Shown piece by piece: positions 1 to 11,000 of a stretch of DNA of 64,000 nucleotides. The stretch lies in the NCBI GenBank assembly GCA_030544235.1, contig CM060484.1, positions 15,917,031 to 15,981,030 on the forward strand. Reading direction: 5' to 3'. Every line of letters starts with the position of its first letter. Position 1 is the stretch's first letter. The position numbers and the translations under genes were made by a program. The DNA comes from Lepturacanthus savala (taxonomy: Eukaryota > Chordata > Actinopteri > Scombriformes > Trichiuridae). The notes under the pieces are model-generated. The model had not been told where the DNA came from, did no database searches, and saw only the letters and a program-made list of their open reading frames with translations.

Positions 1-138
1 ATCAAAGAACGGACCCTGGAGGATAAAGATATAGAGATATAAAGGTGTCAACATGTATGTGGGTATGAAGGTACAGGAGGGCCATGATTACAGACAGATG
101 AGATACGAAGGCATAAAGATTGTGGTTTTTGTTCTTAC
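1..138 (-). other. rapgef1: rapgef1 intron (partial) at window edge
   Basis: This is intron sequence downstream of the donor at 138-137. No further exon is visible before the edge. Confidence 0.9.
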
Positions 139-233
139 CAATAGCTCATGTTGTTAAAGTGCTCTGTGAACTGAGTCAGGTTTGGACTCTTCTCCTCATT
201 CTGCTCCTTGGCCCAAAGCAGGACCTCAGGAAT
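139..233 (-). CDS. rapgef1: rapgef1 exon 19 (CDC25 domain), last exon in window
   Basis: The acceptor is TCTGCCAG and the donor is TG|GTAAGAAC. It encodes IPEVLLWAKEQNEEKSPNLT, then QFTEHFNNMSYW, with the Trp codon split by the next intron. The catalytic core continues beyond the left edge. Confidence 0.98.
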
Positions 234-3200
234 CTGGCAGAAAACAGAGCAAGTGAAACTTAGTGATGAAGCCCCTACAATCAAAATCAACAAATACGGA
301 GAGGGTTGGCAGCAAACTGGAACAACAAGGAGCCACCATACCTCGATTTTATAGAAGAGTTCAGCATCAAGAAGAGTGAGCTGATCAGCGATCTCATGAC
401 TACGGAAGTCGTGAAGAGTTCCAGGCCTGTTAGGACACAAACTATTAGGTGACATCTTCATCTTATAACTAAACTTTTACACTGCAGCTTGGCACCAGCC
501 ACAGAACTTGAATATTAGTCAGGTCAATATTAATGAATAATATTAGAGATGGAAGAGATGCGAATTTTGAAAACTGATTTTGTACTAAAAAATTTATAGT
601 CTTTATTGAATTGAATATTGACTGAGTTGGATTCAAGGTCATTTAAATGTCTATTGGAATAATTGGAAACCAATTGAAATTATTACCAACATATATTTTT
701 TTTATTTATTTATCACCTTTTCCTCCATTTTGGAGATCAATAGTTTTCAATTCAGTACAATAAACAAAACATGTTTTGATAAAAACTGAAGATGAATATT
801 TTTCACCTGCCACAATACATGCAAAAATAAATTATCCCCATATATTAAATATTGTATATTTCCTGCTCTGACAAATAATTTGTCTTTGCTCAATTAACCC
901 TCTGAATGTCCTCAAAAATACTTATAGTAATGTTAATTTTTTAACTTTGTATTTATGGTGATGTATATGTTTATGTGCTCCATATAAGGAAAGAATTTGG
1001 GGGAATAAAACATGATCTACTGACATTCTTTTTAACGTGTGATTTCATGGAAATATCTTAAAACATTTTATTGCAGCTCTTATGATAATATCATTTGGGA
1101 ATGACTCTATAAATTCTAATTCTACGTGTTTAGTCTTGTGGTTTTCAATAAAAAAAAAAAACACTATTCGTTATTTTCTTAGTTCAGAAACAGATGACCC
1201 CATGACCCCTGCCGTACCTTGCAGAGACTCCTCGGGCAGCGAGAGGCTTGAGGGAGTTAGTGTAGCGCAGCAGCTTCTTCTGCTCCACCTTGTCCAGGAT
1301 GTTCTTGCGGAGCACGCGAGCGAGACTGAGCTCGCCGTTGCACACCAGCGTGAACACCAGGTCCATCAGCTGTTTCAAGATGTCCTCCGTCAGCTCCACC
1401 AGGCTGAAGGTCAGTGAAAGAGGAGGAAAAGGAAGACATTCAAGTTTGTGATGGAGCAGATAGAAGAGCAGAGGGAAGGACATAATTAAACTGGGTGTTG
1501 ATGATGGAATATGCACGTTCATGAGCATAAAATGTCAATAAAAGGGAGACTCATTAATGATAAATGAGCTGATTTATGCTAAAGTCTTCCCAAATGCTAG
1601 AAGCTAGTTCAAATTCAGGAGAATGAACAAAGAGAGGGAGGCTTGTTTTCTGGTTATAGCTGTCAGCAGAACAGAATTTTTTCAGAAAGTTCAGAAAGTT
1701 TTCTGATTTCTGAAGAAACATACCCTAACTTAGTTACTATAAATGAAAAATAGATTTTCATGAATGGAATATTTGAAAACAAGACAAGCAAATGCTTTAT
1801 TAGTTTATTTAAGCATCAATCATTCATTCTAAAATTCAAAAGGTTAATTAGGTGCAGTTTATCTAGAGGCATCACAGGTTGCCTAGTAGTAGTCCACGCT
1901 CCCTTCTCTTTTGAATCATCTTTACAGACCTCAAGGGTTAATACTATTAGGTATTTTTATCATTTTTAAAAGTATAAGTAAGTCAAAATAAGCATAAATA
2001 ACATCTTGGTAGCCTTCATATATATCATAGCTATATAGATGTATCAAGTGGGAAGCCATTCTCTGTAAATACAGTGTGTTCATGAGTACATTTTTAAAAA
2101 AAATATTGCTAATATTACCAAGAAACTTGGGATTGTTTGTTATAGCAAAGGACTAAATTATCCTATTTAAAGCGCTTAAAGTGTAGTTTGTAAACTAGAA
2201 AACTGTATTCATTCATTTACTGATTGACAAATTAGTGAGGGTTACTTGGAGGTGACACACACACACACACACTACCAATATTGAGTCCTACTCACCACAG
2301 CTCGTCCACCACACGAACCAGCACGAAGAATGTGTTCTTGCTGACGCGCTTCTTGAAGGTGTCTGGACTGTGGCAGAACCGGGTATATGTGCTTTGTGGT
2401 TAAGGACAACAACACGATTCACTAAAAGACTTATTTTCATCTTTTCCATTTTTTATGGTTTATAAAAGGAATAAAGCAAGATGTGCAATGTTTTGCTCTT
2501 TAAAAATACAATCCATCCCTCCATGGTTATGGTACAAATAAATGTAGAATGAAGTTGTAAAATCAAGAAATGAGTTAGCATTTTAGCATTTCTGCTTCCT
2601 TGTCTAAAAATCTGTTTTTTGGTTAAATAATTGAAATAAGGTCTGTGGTTAAAACAAGCTTGAAGGATTTTAATGTTTTGCCTTAAAACATAAAATATGT
2701 CACACTCTCTTTAATTTGAAAGCTTTTATGAATTAGATTCTTTACATTAGATTCTTACTTCTGGTGATTGCATTTAGGCTTCAAAATTATCAATGTGGTG
2801 TTCCATTGTGAATAAATCATGTAAATATCTTAAACCTTTGTTTGCCACAAAGCTTATTTGTATGTAATGATTCAAAAACTATTCAAAATATTCCATTGGC
2901 TTTTTGATGAGGGAACCAGAGAGATGTTAAAGGTGGAATATGTAAAATGAGCAGAATACTGACATCTAGTGTCTCAAAATCTTTGTTGCAAAACAAACCA
3001 AAAAAACAAAACATTCCAGCAGTTGGGTTGCCGGGTTTGTTGCCGTCAAGCGATCAGCCTGCAGTATGTCAAGTAATCAATCATACATTGTGCCTGATCA
3101 ATACATTTTAAAGCAGTATTTACCATTAAGCTCTGCTATCCATTATCAATTAGCGGCATATCTATGACAGTCAGCTATCACTTCATCTTGCCTGATTAAG

Positions 3201-6200
3201 ATTCTCGCTGATTTGTGTCATATAATGAAAACAAGTAACTTTGTTGAAGAGAAATTTGACCAACAGGTAACATTAGCTACATTAGCAAGTTAGCTTAAGT
3301 TAACAATTAAGGAGAAAATTTGCCATTTTGGCATGCATTTTGATGCTATGTAAATCCTTTATATGAGTCTATCTAGCTTATGCTTCACCGATATTGACTC
3401 TGGTTTTTGCTCTTTTCTGGTCACTCTGCTTCCATGATTCATAACACACCATTCACCAGGGCTTTGAACCTGCTCCAAGACTTGCAGCCCTGCTCTGCCG
3501 ATCATAGACACGTATCTGGCAACTCGAAATGCTCCTGTTGCTACTGACTGGTATGTGTAAACATAAAGTTAACATCAAACTTGTCAAAAGATAATAATTA
3601 GTAATGAATTCACACTACATATAATGTTTTTATGGAAAAGCTATACTTTTACTCTGTTCCCCATTTGTTTTTTAAATATAGCTTTTAATAAAAATTCTAC
3701 ATATTCAACCTTTAAATTCTGGGTTGGCCTACAAGAATACACCATCCCTGCAGCACTCTCATACTGAAACAAAAGAGCCAGTGATTCAGATTACAGCTGG
3801 GGAGTTTATAACACTTTTTAATGGCACCTAAAGAGAGTTTATTTCTCTCTTGAAATGCCAATAAATAAGGCACACAATCACGAAAACAGTTGTAACTTCA
3901 ACCAAAGTATCAGTTGTGGTTTTACTGAAAAGAATACATGACAAACAATTCTTACCTTGGAAAATTAGCATGAAGCAAGAAAAACAGCGAACAAAGCAGT
4001 GATTACAATCCCAGTGATCTGAAAAGGATATCTGTAGTGTAGCTTCTTAATGAGGTCCTCTGGGGTTATAAAAGTCCTATATGTAGTCAAAAAGGCTTCA
4101 CAGTACAAAACGAGATCTGTCAAGCAAAAAAAGAAGATTTCAGTTGATGTGCAGTCAAAGTTCCTATTTAATTCACAACAGCTGAAAACACATCCTCAAA
4201 CATAAAGATAGAGCGGCTGGCTTCATACCCAAACTGATAAATAAGTGAACCACAAAGAGACTGATGCTGTTTAAAACTTTATCAGCTGCTCATAAAAGAA
4301 GAGATCAGAACAGTGACAATCCATCACTCAAACTAAACAATCACAATTTTACAGATGTAAATATGTCTTTGAATGTAAAATGATTCCATGTCAGTCAAGC
4401 TAGCAGAAGAAAGATGTAGCAGTGACCCTGAAGCAACGTAACATACTACACTGTACATAACTGTATCTGGTGAGTCTGTGTACTGTACCTTTGCGGTCCG
4501 TTTCTGTAGCGTGGACTAACAGAATGTCTCCTGATCCAGCACGAACGTCAGGGCCATCGTCATTCTGGGAGTAAAAAAAAAAAAAAAAACAAGAGCAAAT
4601 GAATTGGAAAAATGAACGGCAGGCAGAAAGATGGAGAGGTGAATGAGACTGTAGTAGGGAGAGGAAAAGAGTGGCTAGAGTTGACGAGGAGTGATGCAGT
4701 CCAACCCTAAAACGTAGCATGCACCTTTTCCCCCTCCTGCCTGTTTTGTGAGCAGCCCCCACCTCTCCCTGCCTTGCACCAGTTCACTGATGACTCCAAG
4801 AAAAAAAGTCAGACTTGTGTGTGATAAAAGCAGCTCTGGTGCACTGCAATATGTTTCCTGTAACAGCTCTAAATGTCATCACAAACTATAAATTTTCCCT
4901 CCTTCCTGTATCTCTTTTGTAAATCATTGCTGTCACATTGCCCCTAACCTTGCAGAGACTGGTGAGCAGCGTTTTCACACATCTGTCTGTCAGATTGCAC
5001 CACACAGGACAAAAGGAGGAGGCGGCGTAGGCAGAGGGGTGGTTTGTCATTTTCAGCTCTGCAGTTATGGAGACTGGACTCCAGAGGGCAGCAGTGGCTA
5101 TCAGTGGGGCATCTCAGGATCTGATTACACATCTGAGTGACTCTCAGTGACCTTTAGCCTCCACTAGACTAATAGATAAAACATGCTTTGTATGTTGCTG
5201 CTGCTGCACAGTTCTCTAACGACACATATTTTAAAAACGGTACACAGCTTCAGGAGTTGTCTTACTTCTTGCTTTAGTGTTAGTCTGCTCATAATTTCCT
5301 TATGGTCTATGAGGGATAGCTCGTCCACGTCTTCTTCGTCACTCCCAGCCGACTCTGTCGACTTCTGCCTCCTGAAAACACACAAACAAGCATCATCAGC
5401 ATAGAAATACTGAGGCAACAATGACTACCACTGTGTCCCAAATCCATACTGCACAGTACAGCTGAAACAATTTGTTAATTCATCAGTCGATATTGATGTT
5501 GATTCTGTCAATATTCCAGCAAATAAGAAAAGCTAATCTAATGTGAATTTGATCAATTAAAGGTTTTTCTTTGCCATCCCTGTATGATAGTAAACTGACT
5601 ATTGTTTTAGTAATTCTTTATAAAAAAGGTGCTTTATGCTGAATATAGTTAGTATATAGTAAGTATAGTGGAACACTGGACGTAAATATCACAGCTCATA
5701 CCTTTCCTTGTCCAAAGGCTCTTTGCTATTGGTGGATGGCATCTGAGGGGCGGGGTCTTGAAGTACATCATCGGCTGTGATCGTTTCCTAATCAATGTGT
5801 GGGAAAAGCAATGAATGAACATCTGTAGGTTTCATGGAACATTATTGATGAGGGGATCCATGCAGTGACAGAGGTCTATTGATGAGATCGTATGAACCAC
5901 CAGGATCTCATGCAACTTGTTTGGTGGAGAGGAGAATGGATCACTATGTTCACACAGCACATTATTCCTATTAGTGTTGATTCAGATTAGGTTCAAAAGG
6001 CTGATGAGTAAATGCAGTTTTTCCGCGGTATGTGCAAGGAAAACCCCAAAAGATAAGACCCAAAACAGGACACCAAATGGTAGAACTCACATACACCGAC
6101 ACCGTCCCTATTCACCATTTCTGCTCACTCACATATTCATACACCACACTTCCAAACATGCCTAAAATACACCCCAAATACACACACTGGCCCAAGGGAA

Positions 6201-8064
6201 TGTCAACACAACCACACACGCTGTCTGTCATACATGCATAGGTACATGTACATATGTTGTTATGTTATTAACATACAAATGTTATTGGAAAATTGGAAAA
6301 CCAGTGAACCATTGAGAATCCCTTTTTTGGAGCTTCGACATTGTAAGATGTTAGATGGTCGGGAAACAAGGTTAAATTGTTGTTGCAGTTGAAGCGCAGC
6401 CAGAGAGACAGCAGTCACCAGCCAGGCAGTCACAACAACACACAGATGAACAACTTTTCCACAGACACCAACCACAGCACATGAGTCGCTCTTGCAGGCA
6501 AACCCGTGAACCTAAAGTCGTGCTCAGTCAGGTTTGGCTACATTCACCTTCCATTTCAACGCCATCAATTCAGGATATGAATCAATACGAGCAGCTGAGT
6601 GCAACAGATGAGCGGTGCAAGTTATATCCGCCAGTTAAATGGGTCTCCGTGCTTCAAATCCCTCGCCACGTTTTCAATTGATTCATATCCTGAAGTGATG
6701 GGAACGTGTAAATGGAGATAACCTTTCACCCGTGGCGGTCAGCTACTTACTCTGAGGGAGAGAGGCAGCTCCCCATTGGCCTGGCTGGACGAGTACAAGT
6801 TGACGTACTCCCCCTCCCCGCCCTCGTCATTCGCACACTCGCTCTACGGGAAGAGAGGAGGGACACAAACCGAGGCGTAAGGGAAGCGGAGAGGGCCACA
6901 GAGTGTTTGCTAGGTGGGTGGGACAGACGTCAAGTGTGAAACTAAAGGAAAGACAGTAGCTAGTCAAGGTCTAGTGTTGCAAAGTGAGCGGCATATTTTT
7001 CCAGCTCAGTATGGTCCTGACCACCAGGTGGCACTGCAGTGCATCACCTGTAAAGGTAATTTATTGGCAAAAAAAGAACATGCAGTGCAACATGCTCTAC
7101 TGGGATTTTTTTAAGCCTGATAACCAGACAGCAGACAGTTTGTGGGCAGTGATAATGACAACAAGATGCCACCAAGTGAATGAGTCACTATATTATCATC
7201 TGAGCATCAATACTGAACACTGAACTGTAATCTAACAACAATCTGCCGAGGAAAAGGGAGTCCAGTCATATATTATCATCTATCTTTGGAGAGCTGTTAT
7301 GTTTCCTCATTTGATGAGAGTATCGTGCTTCCAACATCCATTCTTCTGTCTGTTCGTGAGCTCACCGCTGAGGTGTGGAGAGAGTCAGTGAGAGAAGACT
7401 CAGAAGGAAGACAGACAGCCACAGAGCCCATTGAGCCAGCCAGGGAACCGTTGGGCCTGCCCCCGCTGCCATCCAGAATGGTGGCATTGGTCAAGGCAAC
7501 CTGGTCCAAGCTCTGTGATTGGTGGAAAAAAAGGAAAGCAAGGAAGAATAGTGAAAATAAAAGAGAGGACTTTAAGAGGAATTAAGAGAGGTGATGACAG
7601 AATAGGTGGAAAGAAAAAAAGAAGCGGAACAATATGGAAGCAGAGGCGGGGAAAACACGTTCACCTCATTCTCCAACACCTTTAATTAAGCCTGGACCAT
7701 GGGAGTGATGTGTCTGAACATGAAATTCACAACACACACACACTCTACATACCACATACACAAAAATGCTAAAACTCAAACCGGAAACATCTCCAGTGAG
7801 AGACCATGGAGAATGACAGGACGGAACAAGGGAACACACAGATAAACCTACATTGACTGAGCGTGTACATGTGTTGTAGACATATGTGTGTATGTGTGCG
7901 TGTAAGATGTATGTGTGTGTATGTGTGTGTATGTGTCTGCATGCGGCCAGTAGAGGAGATGCCTGTCTACAAGGACGTAGCACTAACTTGTTTTAACACG
8001 TTACACATACCAGCTCTGTTCCAGCATACCAGCATAGAGATACACAGATACGCTGATAAACAAT

Positions 8065-8098
<34 letters not shown>

Positions 8099-11000
8099 AC
8101 ACACACATACATGCATGCACATGTACACAAAGGATTAGCTGGGAGACTCACTTCTCCATTTTTGTGTGGCAGTAGTCTTACAGATACAGTCAAATTACTA
8201 AAGGGAACATATCTACACTATCAGCAGCAACACACGTAAGATGAGAGACACATTAAAATGACCAACTGAATATTTCTTCTCTTTCAACTCAACATATGCA
8301 AAGCAGCTTTCCTGGCATGCTTTACATTCCCCAAAAATATCAAGCCCCAAGGAATTGGGGAATGCACACATTCCACAATAAAAACACATAACTGAGAGCT
8401 GAGAGTGTTTGTATTATTTTTTTTTTTTTGGTGGGGGGGTCGACTAGACAGATAGGAGAAAGTGTGGACAGTAACTGGCACTGGAGAAGAGAAGAAGAAG
8501 AAGAAGAGGAGAAGGAATGTGTTTTCCATCAGGTCCATCTGGTGTTGCATTCCACCGGAGATACCCAGAGGGAGATCCACGCCATGTTTTTGCGTGCCTC
8601 ACACGCCGTGGGGTCATCAGGGGTCGAGCCAGGCCCCCCCGCCCAAATAACCCCAGACCACACCACTGTAACACATAGGCTGTGTTCAAAACACTAACAT
8701 TACATACGGATTTGCACCGAAATGTAGCATGTAGTATTCAAACAGCAAAACCTGCAGTATGCCAAAAATATCCGGATGTCTCACTGATTCGGAAAAAATC
8801 TCCAGTATGCATCTGATCAGTCCTCTACCTCTCTACTGTGTCCCACAATGCAAAGCACATTTTTTTTCTAATTTAATCCTGTGTATGGCCTATCATACTG
8901 CAAATTAAATCAATTTAACAGTTTCATACTGCATACCACAAGGAAACGCAGTATGGTGTGTAGTATATACTGCATACTGTGTTCATCAGTAGTAGGCAGT
9001 TCTCAATTCAGCCATAGTCCACACAGTGAGGTCAGGGTCAGGCCATAACCAACTGGAATATAGCACAGATTAACCACAAGCTAATTCATTAACAGGGATC
9101 CGTTGATGGTTGAAATGTTCCAGTCACACCGACAAAGGATGAGTTTGTCTGTTTATAAGCATCAAACTGAAGGCCTGACAGTTCCTTGTGATATTTGGTT
9201 GAGCTGCTTTTATTTATAATCCGTTTGCTGCACAAACACACACACACACGCACACACACACACAACTCACTGCATCACTAAGGCAAAGTGAAAAGAGGGA
9301 AAGGGTCAAAGAGTTGTCGGTCATGCGGAGGAATGCTTCAATTCAACACACAAACACACATCTTGGCTTTTGCCGGAGGTTGAGCGGAATCACACAACAA
9401 GTGACTGGACACACTCGTTACCATAGAAAAGCACACATTAAACACTCCATATGTAATGCCTCGGTTAAAAAAAAAAAACAAAAAAAACACACACACACAC
9501 AACAAAATCACACTGTCAAAACAAAATGCACACATGGATGGGTAGATGAACAAAATTAAGGACCGCACAGCAACAAACCACTGACCCATGAGGGATGGAA
9601 GTGCAACAGACTATCACATATAGAGTACACACAAGTCAAGCCGCCCCTGGACCGATCCAGGACCACACAGCACCCACGCTGGAGTGGAGGATGGGTGGGA
9701 TGGGGGTTAGGGTGGTGGTGGTGGTGGGGAGCACTCACCGTGGGTGTGGTCAAGGATGCTTGGCCAATCAGGTAGGAGTTAGAGACGGACATGCTGAGGC
9801 CCAGCCCAGAGCCCGCCTCCTCCAGGGCCGCTACAGACGGCTGGAGGTGGCAGGAGAGAGAAGAGGAGGAGGAGGAAGAGGGGGAGGAAGAGTGGGAGGC
9901 CTGAGGAGGAAACAAAAGAGAAAGAAAGATAGAAACGAAAGAGAGTGAGAGTGATTAAGGAAAGGCAAAGAGGGAAAACAGGGTGTTAAGGGAGGGAAAA
10001 AAAAAAGAAGAAAAAAAGGGGACAGTTGATTACTCTAGTAAGCAAGACTGAATTAGAGCAGATTTAATCAAAGTTTAGCAGCAGAGTAGTGAAGTCAAAG
10101 TGGTGAAAGCTGAGGAGGATTGTGGTGGTTGAGCTGAGGGGCATCAGCTCACTGGCTGCAGATATAAATACTGCAGAGAGAGGACTGACTGAACAGACTT
10201 TAGCTGGTGAAGTGTTATGGAGTATTAATCTATGGTTATGTTTTGTTATAGTCTTCCTAGAAAGCACTAATTACCAGAGGGTCATTATACCTGTGCAAGT
10301 CTACTGTGATGTTCCGATAAACCTTCTTTTAGTGTCCAAAGCTTTAGGGGCTTTACAGAAACCAGGCCAACTTGCACACATTCTAAACAAGGCCAATATG
10401 ACCTGCTCTGGTTTTTTTCTACCCATTTCCTTATCCACGCTGCAGCTGAAATTACTTTTTTTTTTTCTTTTTTGCAAAGCCGTGTAAAGTTGCCAAAGCG
10501 TGTAAGTCTGGAACATGGGTTTATAGAGGAGGCAAACAGGCTTATTCCACTGGGCCACGAGCTCATCAAGTCCAAAACATGAGGCCAGATTAGGCCTTGC
10601 GGCAGGAGCAGTAGAGATGAGTGCAGTTTTGTAACGCTCAGACAAAAGAATGATAAAAATAAAAAGCTCTGAATACACAGTTGTGGTGGCAGAAAGACAA
10701 CAATAGACAAAGAGAGAAGAAGAAAGACTCTCCGAGGTGGCCTGGGTAGACTCACTGCCACTCGCACACAAAGTCTAGCTTCTTTTTCTGGGCTCTGATA
10801 CATCGAGCTATACCCCCGGAGGAGAGTGTCATCTGTTTACTGTCTGCAAATGTGCTGTCTTCAATATTGCTACAAAGCTTCAGGCCAACCACATATCAAT
10901 TTGTCACCTCCAAGTATGTATGGCAGGCATTAGTAAGAGAAAATCTGCTTTTGTTTCTGAGAATACACTGCATCATATGTTGCAATCTGGCAAAACATGA

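Larger units (their letters stand above)
7513..9738 (-). other. rapgef1: rapgef1 intron between exons 11A and 11B, microsatellite-rich
   Basis: This intron holds several CA/GT tracts (7733-7743, 7885-7940, 8068-8096, 9235-9264, 9487-9501), overlapping TGCATG hexamers at 8110-8119, and a segment at 8690-9000 rich in TACTGCATACT-like motifs that looks like a dispersed teleost element. No exon recognised. Confidence 0.85.

Noticed and set aside
2296..2367. Exon 16 starting at an AG acceptor (CCACAG) in place of the AC acceptor.
   Set aside because: It fits phase only if another exon supplies the missing residues. No such exon is visible, whereas the AT-AC ends and branch site give a complete REM sequence.
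5164..5421. 85-codon minus frame treated as a unit.
   Set aside because: Only the middle (exon 13) is C3G; both ends are intron.
10285..10803. 172-codon minus-strand open frame in the intron between exons 10 and 11A.
   Set aside because: Low-complexity Leu/Ser/Phe composition, no flanking splice sites in matching phase, and no similarity to C3G.
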